A stretch of DNA of 21,170 nucleotides from Candidatus Krumholzibacteriia bacterium. GTDB lineage: Bacteria; Krumholzibacteriota; Krumholzibacteriia; LZORAL124-64-63. Both the position numbers and the translations under genes were made by a program. The notes below the pieces were generated by a model. That model worked only from the letters and a program-made list of their open reading frames with translations. It was not told the origin of the DNA and did not search any database. The stretch's first letter is position 1. Every line of letters begins with the position of its first letter. The stretch lies in contig JADGEP010000006.1 in assembly GCA_016744275.1 (NCBI GenBank), positions 1 through 21,170 on the forward strand, written 5' to 3'. Shown here one piece after another: positions 6,743 through 14,820 of the stretch.

Positions 6743-9700
6743 TCAGGTGTTGGATTCGCGGGTTGCCAATACCCGAGCCAGAACCTGTTTGAGCGCGGCC
6801 TTGTCGAATGGTTTTTTCAAGGCGCCCTGGAATCCGTACTGCCGGCAGTTGGCAAGAACCGGATCATTGGAATACCCGCTGGAAACGATCACGGCAGCTC
6901 GCGGATCAATTTCCAACAGCAGTTGCACCGCTTCTTTGCCCCCCATTCCGCCAGGGACAGTCAGGTCCATGATCACGGCGTCAAATCTCATATCAACCGC
7001 CATGGCCGATTCATACATTTGCAACGCCTGCCGCCCATCGGTAGTCACGACACAGGTCTGCCCCAACCCCTGAAGCAAACGGCCGCACACATCCAACAGG
7101 TCCTTTTCATCGTCCATGACCAGAATTCTGCTGGGCGGCAGTTCCACCGTCTCGGCCGGTGGCAAGTCGTCCTGAACCGGCACCGATGTCGCCGGCAAGG
7201 CCAAAGTGAATACCGACCCCTGCCCCGGCTCTGAAATCACTGAGAGACGACCGCCATGACGACGCACGATGGAGTGGGCAATGGCCAGGCCCAGGCCAGT
7301 GCCCTGTTCCTTAGTGGTGTAGTAGGGATCAAAGATGCGGGCCAGTTCTTCTTTAGCCATGCCCGAGCCCTGGTCATGCACTTCCAGTTGCACCCAATTT
7401 TCATTACCCAGTTGGGTGTTTCGTCCCCGGACAAACACGGTGCCGCCACCATCCATCGCCTGGCTCGCGTTGAGAAACAGGTTGTTCAGAACTTGCCCCA
7501 TTTGCCCACGGTCCACTTCGACATTCCACAAATCGGGGGCCAGGTCCAGCTTGCAAGAAGCCGACGCCCCGCTCAAGGCCAGAGTCGCAGCCTGGCGAAT
7601 GACGTGCGGCAGGGAGGTCGGCATCAGGTCCGGATCGCCGCCTTTGGCAAAGGTCAAAAACTGTTCCGTCAGATTGCGGGCAGTCTCGGTCGCGGTTTTC
7701 ACCTTGTTCAACTGAGAGTGCTCCCGAGGGCCAATTTCGGTCGCCTCTTCAACCAGGGAGACATTGCCCAAAATGATTGTCAGCAGGTTGTTGAAATCGT
7801 GAGCGATGCCACCGGCCAGTACTCCCAGAGATTCCAGCTGTTGCGCCCGAACCCGTTGGTTGTCCATTTCCCGCCGAGCAGTGATATCCCGGAATGCCAA
7901 AACCGTCCCCCGCGCCTGCTCGTTGGATCCAGCCAAAGGGGCCACTGAGATCTCAATCCAACTCAGGCGCCCTTCATCTCCAGACAGGGTGTGAATCGTG
8001 GGCGCTCCCGCTCGCAGGGAAACGCGCGGCGTGACATCCATGACTTCGGCCAACTCGCGCCCCTGAAGATTATGTTCGCCGCACCCGAGCATCTGCTCGG
8101 CGGCCGAATTGCACATCACAACCCGGTCAACCGAATCTAAGGTGATCACGCCGTCGGAAATGCTGGTCAGGGTGGCAGCCAAACGCCTTGATTCGTCGCG
8201 CACGTTCTTTTCGGACCGCTCCAACTCAGCTGTGCGCTCGTGCACCTGCACCTTCATCCGTTTGGCATAACGCCGCCCGGACATGAACGAGGCAAAGAGC
8301 CACAGGAAAACAAGAACCGCCGCGGCCACCATCAGCACGAACCACCAACGGGCGGTCAAAGGAGGCAGGATGACAATCTCCATCGAACTGGCGGTTGAGG
8401 TGAATTTCCCCTGGGCTGTCTGCATCCGGACATGAAAGCGATAGGTGCCAGGCGGGACATTCGTGTACCGCACCGAACGCCCGGGCAAGAGATCAGGGCC
8501 CTGCCAGGTTTCCTCAAAGTTTTCGAGCCAGGTCATGAACCGGATGTGGGATTCATCTTTGAAAGTGACGCCACGGAATTTCACATCAATCGCCATCACG
8601 GGCCCGGTCAACCTTGCCGGCTCAACGACGTCATGGGGCTTGCCATCAAAGGCCACACTCGTGATCTCAAGCAGTGGCGGCGCGAGAATGGGCTCATCAA
8701 ACTCGGCCCGGTAGACCGTCAGCCCCCGGTCGGTTCCGATCCAGATGTCGCGATTCGGTCCCATCTTCAAGGCGTCCCGGTTGGTTTCAGTGCCGAGCAA
8801 TCCGTCACGGTTGGTCAGGTGCACAACGTCTTGGCCATCCCAACGCAAGACACCGTTGTCCGTGCCAAACCAGATCCGGCCTCGCGCATCCGCCAGGATC
8901 CCATACACCGGACGTTCGATTTCCGGCCAGGGTGCCGCCACCTTGACCAATTCATCGCCACGGATCATACAGAGTCCGGCCACCGTGCCGACCAGCATTT
9001 CACCGGCAGCTGTTTCAAACAGGCAGTAGGCGTTTTGAGTCCTTTCCCCGGGCACGGTAGAGAAAGATTTCAGCACGCCATCCTTCAGGCGAAAAACGCC
9101 AAAATGGCCCGAGGCAATGTAGATGGAGCCGTCGCTGGCTTCGACAATCCGGCGTATCAGAAGCGCCCTCTGGCCAGCAAATTCGGTAAAATCGACCGTT
9201 TCAAAATTTTGGCCATTGTACCGTTGCAAGAATTGGTTGGTGCCCACCCACATCTGGCCCTTGCGGTCAAAAAGGAGAGAATAGGCACCTGGACTGAGTC
9301 CCGCTTCGGGTGGCAAAAAACCGGCAGTGCCATCCGGCAGAATTTTGCCCACGCCCAACCGGTCGGCGGCGAACCAAACTTCGCCGGTCGGACTTTCGGC
9401 CAGATCACTCACCCGCTCCAGGTTGGGATTGTCATAACCAAAGGCCACCGTATGGGGGGGCGAATTCAGGAAGGTCAAGCCGCCAAAGTGCCCCAGCACC
9501 ATTTGCCCGTCTCGTTTGATCAGAATGGCACTGACCTCGTCATCCAACAGACCATGGCGGGTGTCGTACCCCGCCAAACTGCGGTTCGTCAACTTGCTGA
9601 CACCACGCAACCCCGCCACCCAAACATGCCCTTCGCGATCCAGTAGGAAATTCGTGGCGCCCAGGGACTGCAAGCCATTGACGCGTGCTACCTGCTCCAG

Positions 9701-10531
9701 GCCGTAGCGTGGGTGGAAAAAATACACCTGGCTTTGATCGCCGAAATACAGCCCGCCGGTTTGGTCGGCCAAGGCCGAAGATCCTTCTGACGGGGCGACC
9801 AATTCCAGACGCAGATCGTCTGCCAGCACTTGCATATTGTCCGGTGCACCGATACCGACCCAATCGTTGCCCACCACCCACAACCCAATGCCGTCAAAAG
9901 CAGCAGCCACGGCAGTGATGGGTTCGGTGAGAGTCGTCGGGGAAACAGTCCAAGTGGCCGGATCGATCACGTAGAGGCCTTCAGTGGTCGCGACGTTCAA
10001 CCCACCGCCAGCAAAAGCCATATTTCCCAGTTTTGTCCCTGTCTGGAAAAAACGCCATTGTCCAGTGCACCAAACGGCCACCACCCCATGTCGATTCGCC
10101 ATTGCCAGGAAAGGGTCACCGTTCGGTGTCTCTCCCAAGGCAAAACTGGTGTGGTGCCTCTCAAAGAACTTGTCTTCCGGCAACTCGATTTCCCGCCAAA
10201 CCGACTCATCGTAAACAGAGACGGTGAGTCGCCCGCCCAGGCTGACGGTCCACATGCGATCACGGTTGTCGCGCCCGACAAATATATGCTTCGACGTTTG
10301 TCTGCTGCCAAAGGACCCGAAATGATCCCACTCCACCCCATCAAAGCGAGACAACCCGCGAGCCGTCGCAAACCAGATAAAACCGTGCTGATCCTGGGCG
10401 ATATCCAGCACCGTGCTGCTCGGCAATCCGTCAACTTCATTGTAAGTGTGAAAATGGTACTGCTGCGCCACCGCGGGAGCGGCCGCCAATACAACAAAGA
10501 CAGCAGTCAGGATGAGATGCAGGATGCGCAT
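6743..10531 (-). CDS. Hybrid sensor histidine kinase with periplasmic two-component-regulator propeller
   Basis: This 1262-residue inner-membrane sensor starts with a signal peptide (1-22, A-V-A-Q). A long periplasmic region follows with many reg_prop-type propeller repeats, for example G-F-I-W-F-A-T-A-R-G-L-S-R-F-D-G, G-R-I-W-F-G-T-D-N-G-V-L-R-W-D-G and D-I-W-I-G-T-D-R-G-L. A Y_Y_Y domain occupies about 622-720 and one membrane helix about 727-750. The cytoplasmic part has a PAS domain (about 775-890), the phosphoacceptor H911 in A-G-G-I-A-H-D-F-N-N-L-L, a HATPase_c domain with N-N-L-F-L-N-A-S-Q-A-M, D-x-G-x-G and G-T-G-L-G-L, and a receiver domain (about 1140-1262) with phosphorylatable D1189. 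There is no DNA-binding output, unlike Bacteroides HTCS proteins, so a partner must be elsewhere. AGAGG precedes ATG 10531. It lies 128 bases downstream of the haem-protein pair on the same strand. The ligand is unknown. Confidence 0.93.
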   Translation of the reverse strand: MRILHLILTAVFVVLAAAPAVAQQYHFHTYNEVDGLPSSTVLDIAQDQHGFIWFATARGLSRFDGVEWDHFGSFGSRQTSKHIFVGRDNRDRMWTVSLGGRLTVSVYDESVWREIELPEDKFFERHHTSFALGETPNGDPFLAMANRHGVVAVWCTGQWRFFQTGTKLGNMAFAGGGLNVATTEGLYVIDPATWTVSPTTLTEPITAVAAAFDGIGLWVVGNDWVGIGAPDNMQVLADDLRLELVAPSEGSSALADQTGGLYFGDQSQVYFFHPRYGLEQVARVNGLQSLGATNFLLDREGHVWVAGLRGVSKLTNRSLAGYDTRHGLLDDEVSAILIKRDGQMVLGHFGGLTFLNSPPHTVAFGYDNPNLERVSDLAESPTGEVWFAADRLGVGKILPDGTAGFLPPEAGLSPGAYSLLFDRKGQMWVGTNQFLQRYNGQNFETVDFTEFAGQRALLIRRIVEASDGSIYIASGHFGVFRLKDGVLKSFSTVPGERTQNAYCLFETAAGEMLVGTVAGLCMIRGDELVKVAAPWPEIERPVYGILADARGRIWFGTDNGVLRWDGQDVVHLTNRDGLLGTETNRDALKMGPNRDIWIGTDRGLTVYRAEFDEPILAPPLLEITSVAFDGKPHDVVEPARLTGPVMAIDVKFRGVTFKDESHIRFMTWLENFEETWQGPDLLPGRSVRYTNVPPGTYRFHVRMQTAQGKFTSTASSMEIVILPPLTARWWFVLMVAAAVLVFLWLFASFMSGRRYAKRMKVQVHERTAELERSEKNVRDESRRLAATLTSISDGVITLDSVDRVVMCNSAAEQMLGCGEHNLQGRELAEVMDVTPRVSLRAGAPTIHTLSGDEGRLSWIEISVAPLAGSNEQARGTVLAFRDITARREMDNQRVRAQQLESLGVLAGGIAHDFNNLLTIILGNVSLVEEATEIGPREHSQLNKVKTATETARNLTEQFLTFAKGGDPDLMPTSLPHVIRQAATLALSGASASCKLDLAPDLWNVEVDRGQMGQVLNNLFLNASQAMDGGGTVFVRGRNTQLGNENWVQLEVHDQGSGMAKEELARIFDPYYTTKEQGTGLGLAIAHSIVRRHGGRLSVISEPGQGSVFTLALPATSVPVQDDLPPAETVELPPSRILVMDDEKDLLDVCGRLLQGLGQTCVVTTDGRQALQMYESAMAVDMRFDAVIMDLTVPGGMGGKEAVQLLLEIDPRAAVIVSSGYSNDPVLANCRQYGFQGALKKPFDKAALKQVLARVLATRESNT

Positions 10532-10659
10532 GGGTCCTCTTTGCAGTCGCCGACACTCTGGGCACCAACCACAGGATCATTTAGAAAGACCGGCCCTGCG
10601 AATCGGTTGCCCCGCAACATACCATTCAGCCTTCCCCGGAGCAATACCCATGACACGGG

Positions 10660-11124
10660 TCAGTACATCAGGCCCGATTCATCGGCATTTCCCGCCCGCG
10701 CCCACTCCAACAGAAGTTGCCGTTCACCATCATCCAATCGGGCTTCCGGATGGCCCAGAGCGTAACTGCGCGGCGGCATCTCACGCCGAGACACCTGGTC
10801 TTCTATGTCACGCAACAGAAGGTCCTGGGTTACGAAATCAAAGGTCGGCCATCGGGAAAAATTCAGATCCTTGCGCCCCTTTTCCACGTGCCCGGCGACC
10901 CACCACGAGATCGGCGCGACCCGGCTGTACCAGGGCCACACCGTTTCGTGGGAATGGCAATCGAAACAGGCTTTGACAAGGACAGCCTTGACTGCGGGCG
11001 ACGCCTGGATGTCCGATAGCACGGGGGGATTGGTCTGCTGGACGGGTATGAATTGGGCCACGATCAGGAGTGTCACCCCCAGAGCAACGCTCCACTTGAT
11101 CAACCTGCCCAGACGCAGCTTCAC
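10660..11124 (-). CDS. Membrane-anchored haem-binding domain protein (CxxCH)
   Basis: This 154-residue protein has an N-terminal membrane anchor or uncleaved signal (about 9-25). It continues into the conserved haem-binding domain family with a single c-type haem site C53-F-D-C56-H57, followed by the family hallmark S-H-E-T-V-W-P-W-Y-S-x-V-A-P and the G-R-K-D-L-N-F-S-R-W segment. The haem should face the periplasm. The family is of unknown function and is often found beside other c-type cytochromes, consistent with the neighbour here. GTG 11124 is the start: it lies two bases after the stop of the upstream cytochrome gene, suggesting translational coupling, and no strong separate ribosome site is seen. 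Likely role: periplasmic electron transfer with the upstream gene product, by inference. Confidence 0.87.
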   Translation of the reverse strand: MKLRLGRLIKWSVALGVTLLIVAQFIPVQQTNPPVLSDIQASPAVKAVLVKACFDCHSHETVWPWYSRVAPISWWVAGHVEKGRKDLNFSRWPTFDFVTQDLLLRDIEDQVSRREMPPRSYALGHPEARLDDGERQLLLEWARAGNADESGLMY

Positions 11125-11126
11125 GC

Positions 11127-11855
11127 CTAAGGCTCGAGCAGTTGCAGCATGCGCTGGGCGTGCCCGTGGTCCGGAACAATGGCCAGGGCCTTGTCGATGT
11201 TGACTCGGGCTGCGTCCTTGTCACCGGCGGCGAGATCAAACTGAGCCAGCATCAGGTAACTGTCGGCATGATCCGGATTCATTTCCAGATTCAACTCCAC
11301 CATGCGGCGTGCACCGGACATGTCGCCGGTTGTCTGAGCCAATGTTTCCGCCACCGTCGCGAGCGTCATGGGCGTGAAGTCGTAGGATCCGGAGCCGTAG
11401 TAATTTTCGCGCAGGTCGCGGTACTTGGTTTCGCCCGACTCGATGCCGTCCTTGCTGATGGTCTTCAGCAAGAGGTTGTCCAGAGTGCGCGGGTTTTCGA
11501 CACCGCGATGACAGGTTACGCAACGCACCTGAAAATCATGCTCGCCCGTTGCCGCAGGCAGCAGGTTGGAGTTGATTTCTTTCGTCATGGTGATCATGCC
11601 GCGCGCGATTTCCTTGTAGGGTTTCTCGTCGCTGGACCAATCAAAGCTGGAGAAATCACCGGGAATCTTTTGCACATGGCAGTCCGAGCAGCGCATGCCC
11701 AGGGCAGCCGAAAAGGACTTCATCGTGCCCAGCAATTCGCGCTTGCCGATGTCCTGGGGCAATACCTTCAGGTTGGTGTACGTATCGGGCACCTGGGCTG
11801 AGGCCCCCGCGGCCAACAGTGCCAGCAAAGCGAGGCTGAGGGCAAAGATCTTCAT
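11127..11855 (-). CDS. Dihaem c-type cytochrome, photosynthetic reaction-centre cytochrome-like, with TPR-like tail
   Basis: The 242-residue product has a cleavable signal peptide (1-20, A-S-A) and two c-type haem sites, C56-S-D-C59-H60 and C112-V-T-C115-H116. Each is preceded by Met-bearing helices (M45/M54; M87/M90) of the kind that donate the axial ligand in the reaction-centre cytochrome c family. The classical subunit of phototrophs has four haems; this one has two and then a C-terminal helical region (about 163-240). The tail reads as TPR-like repeats: A-x-T-L-A-Q-T-T-G-D, then L-E-M-N-P-D-H-A-D-S-Y-L-M-L-A-Q-F-D-L-A-A-G-D and I-D-K-A-L-A-I-V-P-D-H. No photosystem genes are nearby, so a respiratory or periplasmic electron-carrier role is inferred. 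ATG 11855 has GGGAG upstream and starts the signal peptide; longer in-frame starts do not. It is first gene of a two-gene operon. Confidence 0.87.
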   Translation of the reverse strand: MKIFALSLALLALLAAGASAQVPDTYTNLKVLPQDIGKRELLGTMKSFSAALGMRCSDCHVQKIPGDFSSFDWSSDEKPYKEIARGMITMTKEINSNLLPAATGEHDFQVRCVTCHRGVENPRTLDNLLLKTISKDGIESGETKYRDLRENYYGSGSYDFTPMTLATVAETLAQTTGDMSGARRMVELNLEMNPDHADSYLMLAQFDLAAGDKDAARVNIDKALAIVPDHGHAQRMLQLLEP

Positions 11856-11892
11856 GGGTTTCTCCCGGATGAGGGTTGCAGTACGATGCGGC

Positions 11893-11898
11893 ATTATA
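11893..11898 (-). promoter_or_regulatory. Consensus -10 box upstream of the cytochrome pair
   Basis: The minus strand reads TATAAT at 11898-11893, a perfect -10 hexamer, placing a transcript start about 30 bases before the cytochrome ATG (11855). The -35 region is weak (TTACGT at 16-base spacing), so activation by a regulator is possible. It lies in the 170-base spacer shared with the divergent thioesterase gene. Confidence 0.4.
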
Positions 11899-12025
11899 GG
11901 CGCCACCGGTGAAAACGTAACCCATTTTCAACAGCCATCAGCCACTTTCGCCAGTGCCGTCCGGATGCCTTCAAGCTATCATGGGCGCCTACAGACGACA
12001 TTTTTCCCGAACTCCAGAGGTGCCC

Positions 12026-12403
12026 ATGTCCACCAAATCGCGAGACGCTGCCATCCGGGTGCTGATGATGCCCCGGGACACCAATCACCACGGCACCATC
12101 TTTGGCGGCGTGATTCTCAGCCACATCGATCAGGCCGGAGCCGTCGGTGCAATCCGTCGCGGGTGTCGCCAGGTCGTGACCGTGGCCATGGATCAGGTCG
12201 TATTTGAGCAACCGGTGGAAGTCGGCGATCTGGTCAGTTTCTATGCCGAAGTGGTTCACGTGGGGCGCACGTCTCTGAAGGTGCAGGTCATGGTCGAAGC
12301 CGACCGTCGCTCTGGCGAAACCGTAGCTGTCACCAGAGCCGAAGTCACTTATGTGCACATCGGCAAAGACGGCAAACCTGTCGTGGTTCCGCCCGCCGAT
12401 TGA
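12026..12403 (+). CDS. Acyl-CoA thioesterase, hotdog fold (YciA/Acot type)
   Basis: This 125-residue cytoplasmic enzyme hydrolyses acyl-CoA to free acid and CoA. The family signature is clear: N-H-H-G-T-I-F-G-G-V-I-L-S-H-I-D-Q-A-G-A-V-G-A (20-42), carrying the catalytic Asp of the long hotdog helix. V-T-V-A-M-D-Q-V-V-F-E-Q-P-V-E-V-G-D-L-V and the V-G-R-T-S-L-K-V-Q-V strand follow. Length fits single-domain YciA-like proteins (about 125-135). ATG 12026 is chosen because AGAGG sits just upstream and it matches the family N-terminus; an in-frame start at 11954 would add unrelated residues. It converges with the redoxin gene with only seven bases between stops, and no terminator is seen there. 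Acyl-chain preference is not predictable. Confidence 0.9.
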   Translation: MSTKSRDAAIRVLMMPRDTNHHGTIFGGVILSHIDQAGAVGAIRRGCRQVVTVAMDQVVFEQPVEVGDLVSFYAEVVHVGRTSLKVQVMVEADRRSGETVAVTRAEVTYVHIGKDGKPVVVPPAD

Positions 12404-12410
12404 TCGCCGT

Positions 12411-13019
12411 CTATTTGCCGTATTTGACGGAACAGCCGTAGGGCAAGGTCGAATTTTTCGTCACCTTGCCTCCGGACAAGATCGCCTTCAAGGCCGCTTG
12501 CACATAATTCATTTGGCCCAGCTTGCTCGGCGAACGGTTGTCATCAATGGCCCCGTTGTAGACGACGATGCCCTCGCTGTTGATGACAAACATGTGGGGA
12601 GATGTTTTTGCCTCATAGGCGCGGCCCACGGTGCCAGGTTCGTCCATGAGCACCGGGAAATTCATTTCATATTCGACGAGGGCCTTCTGGTTGCGTTCCA
12701 AGCCCGCCCCTTGGCGCCCCGCCGCACTGGAATTGATCGCCAACCACACCACATCCTGGTCTTGAACTGCTGCAAAAGTTTCGTTCATCGTACGCGCGTT
12801 CAAGTGGTGCTTCTTGATGAACGGGCAATCCGGATTGAACCATTCCAGAACCACGGTCTGGCCCGCATCCAGGTACACCTGCAAATGGTGCTCCTGGCCG
12901 GATGTGTCTCGCAGCTTAAAATCCGGGGCCTTCTCACCGGGGGAGATCGTGGCCCCGGCCCAGCCCGCAAACAAGGCCGCCAATAGGGCACCCACCAGAA
13001 CAAGACGCATCAATCGCAT
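12411..13019 (-). CDS. Exported redoxin (AhpC/TSA-like thioredoxin-fold protein)
   Basis: The 202-residue product carries a signal peptide (1-23, A-G-A) and a redoxin domain: I-S-P-G-E-K-A-P-D-F-K-L-R-D-T-S-G (25-41), then V-L-E-W-F-N-P-D-C65-P-F-I-K-K-H-H. The active site has one cysteine in D-C-P-F rather than the C-x-x-C of thioredoxin, so it is peroxiredoxin-like. The cis-proline loop is T-S-P141. A second cysteine, C196, lies in the C-terminal P-Y-G-C-S-V-K-Y motif typical of this subgroup and may be the resolving partner. It is likely a periplasmic thiol oxidoreductase or peroxidase. ATG 13019 has GGAGG six bases upstream; it starts two bases after the stop of the DsbD-like lipoprotein gene, so the two are translationally coupled and probably partners. 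Confidence 0.87.
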   Translation of the reverse strand: MRLMRLVLVGALLAALFAGWAGATISPGEKAPDFKLRDTSGQEHHLQVYLDAGQTVVLEWFNPDCPFIKKHHLNARTMNETFAAVQDQDVVWLAINSSAAGRQGAGLERNQKALVEYEMNFPVLMDEPGTVGRAYEAKTSPHMFVINSEGIVVYNGAIDDNRSPSKLGQMNYVQAALKAILSGGKVTKNSTLPYGCSVKYGK

Positions 13020-13021
13020 GA

Positions 13022-13858
13022 TCAACCTCCAGCCGAATCAGGTGACAAAAGCCTGGCGGGAAAATCCGCCACAAAGGCCCGAATGGACCCGCCCTTTTCC
13101 TTGATGGTGACCAGGCCGCGCACTGGCCCCACCGTTTCCCCCTCAGCCTCAAAACGCAAAGCCAGATGCGGCCCGTGGCCGTCGCGGATCACATTGACCA
13201 GCTTGCCGCAATCGACGGTGGGCATGAAGCTCAGCACAGCGCCATCGGTCCCTTCGAAATGGAATTTCTGCCCCTCCCAATGAGGGTTGAGCAGGCCTGC
13301 CGGTAAAGGCACGGGCATTTTGGCCAAGGCGGCGGTGCTCGCGGCGCTCGGTGGACCGTCGTGGTGCTCCGCCAAAGGGATTTTGATGGAAACAGTGTCT
13401 TTGCCCGGCACGCAGGAAGTCTTGCAGGCCAACCATTCAACCTGACCGGTCAGCGCAACGACGCTGCCCAGGGGCGCGTTGGCCGGCACGCCGACCTTCT
13501 GCAACAAGACCAACTCTTCATGATAGACGTGGTCCAGGATGTCTCCCTCGCTGAGATAGCGCACCGCCGGCGGCCAATGCAGGCCGCCGGCGGTCCAGCC
13601 TGCCGGCAGCTCCAGATCAACCGTCGGGGCAAACCCGGAATCGTTGCGGTTGGTCGCGTACAAATGCCAATTCTCGGCCATGGAGAAACGCCACACCAAG
13701 GTGATGCTTTCGCCGGGAACACCTTCTGCATAGTCCGTACTGACAGTGATCAAAACCGGATTGTCGTCGTTGGGGCCGGGCGCGCTGCATCCGGCGAGAG
13801 CCAGATTCAGGAACAACGCCACCGACAGGCCGCAGAGAATTGGGGCAGTATTTTTCAT
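13022..13858 (-). CDS. Lipoprotein with N-terminal-DsbD-like thiol-redox domain
   Basis: The 278-residue product has a lipoprotein signal peptide with lipobox L-A-G-C24; serine at +2 predicts the outer membrane. Residues about 36-165 resemble the periplasmic alpha domain of DsbD (thiol:disulfide interchange protein). It has F-S-M-A-E-N-W-H-L-Y, P-A-V-R-Y, Y-H-E-E-L-V-L-L-Q-K-V and the redox pair in W-L-A-C145-K-T-S-C149-V-P-G-K. The membrane and C-terminal thioredoxin domains of full DsbD are absent, so electrons must come from another protein. C217 is an extra cysteine in the C-terminal region. ATG 13858 begins the signal peptide, but GGGAGG is only one base away; the in-frame ATG at 13870 is an alternative. 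It lies 83 bases downstream of the anti-sigma gene and directly upstream of the redoxin gene. Confidence 0.83.
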   Translation of the reverse strand: MKNTAPILCGLSVALFLNLALAGCSAPGPNDDNPVLITVSTDYAEGVPGESITLVWRFSMAENWHLYATNRNDSGFAPTVDLELPAGWTAGGLHWPPAVRYLSEGDILDHVYHEELVLLQKVGVPANAPLGSVVALTGQVEWLACKTSCVPGKDTVSIKIPLAEHHDGPPSAASTAALAKMPVPLPAGLLNPHWEGQKFHFEGTDGAVLSFMPTVDCGKLVNVIRDGHGPHLALRFEAEGETVGPVRGLVTIKEKGGSIRAFVADFPARLLSPDSAGG

Positions 13859-13941
13859 GCCTCCCACCATAGATTGAGTGGCCCGCGGCCGCCACCCGAT
13901 TGGGAGAAGGCAAAAGCAGGCCATGATCACTCAGCGGGAAT

Positions 13942-14820
13942 CTAATTGTCGAAGGTTTCCTGATTGTGATCTTCGAACTCGATCAGGCTCTCTTTGTGGC
14001 CCGGCTCGATGGGAGCAATCATGGGGTCGCGCGCGTCGACAAACATCACCTTACGCATGCCGGCCCCGACAGCGTCCATATGGTCGCCATCCTTGCCGAT
14101 CTGCGCTGTGCCTTCGAGCACACAAACACAGGTCACGTCATCATTCTTGAAGACGGCAATGGTGGTGCCGGTGATTTCGACGCGGCCCTCGGTGGTCAGA
14201 ATCAACATATCACTGCCGGGGAATCCGGGGCCGGTCTTGATGCGGAATTCGCCCTGATGCACGATCGTTTCGTAGGCATAATCGTCATGGGAAGGATTGC
14301 CCGGCAACGTGAATTCCGCCGGACCGGCCACACCCAGGACCAGGACCCGCCCCAGCACGACATCCAGCTCCACACCTTCGGGCACTGCAATGTGAGCCGT
14401 TGGCGTGATCAATTTGGCCACGGCGGCACGGTCGCTGACATCAACGGTCTCTCCATTGACCGTCACGACGCCACTGCCGCGCACATCTTCCATGGTCCAC
14501 TGGGGGTCATTGTCCGAGAAAATCACGATGGCCAGCATGGCCGCCATGGCGGGTACGATCGCCCACATGCGCTTGCGGCTGCGGCGTTTCTTCGGTTCCA
14601 AATTATTCGGTTCAGTCTCCAGCGGCATTTCCACGATCTTCGCCGGCGCATCGATCCCAGCCTCGCTCGAATCTTCGCCAGCGGCAATCTCACCGGATAT
14701 GAATTGCTGACGCAACTTCTCGCGGAAGGCGTCATTGGCGCGCACCTCACCCAGATCGCGGACAGACTGCTGCAGCTGCCGTTCTTCCGGGGTCAGGTTC
14801 ATGTTGTCGCGCTCGCTCAT
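13942..14820 (-). CDS. Membrane anti-sigma factor with FecR-like external domain
   Basis: The 292-residue product sits directly after the ECF sigma gene with an ATGA overlap, the usual arrangement for a cognate anti-sigma factor. Residues 1-84 are cytoplasmic and charged, ending in K-K-R-R-S-R-K-R, and would hold the sigma factor. They lack the H-x3-C-x2-C zinc motif of classical ZAS domains. One membrane helix (about 85-102) leads to an external domain of about 190 residues. Its part V-E-I-T-G-T-T-I-A-V-F-K-N-D-D-V-T-C-V-C-V-L-E-G resembles the FecR signature. The only two cysteines of the whole protein are C231 and C233 in that strand. In the FecR family the external domain receives a signal from a partner; no TonB-dependent receptor is encoded nearby. 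Possible signal input from the thiol-redox genes downstream is inference. Confidence 0.82.
   Translation of the reverse strand: MSERDNMNLTPEERQLQQSVRDLGEVRANDAFREKLRQQFISGEIAAGEDSSEAGIDAPAKIVEMPLETEPNNLEPKKRRSRKRMWAIVPAMAAMLAIVIFSDNDPQWTMEDVRGSGVVTVNGETVDVSDRAAVAKLITPTAHIAVPEGVELDVVLGRVLVLGVAGPAEFTLPGNPSHDDYAYETIVHQGEFRIKTGPGFPGSDMLILTTEGRVEITGTTIAVFKNDDVTCVCVLEGTAQIGKDGDHMDAVGAGMRKVMFVDARDPMIAPIEPGHKESLIEFEDHNQETFDN

Noticed and set aside
8432..9646. Plus-strand open frame of 404 codons opposite the histidine kinase
   Set aside because: It is antisense to well-defined propeller repeats and shows no family features of its own.
10532..10659. Possible terminator between the haem-binding gene and the kinase gene
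   Set aside because: Only a short GTTGC/GCAAC stem without a T-run is present.
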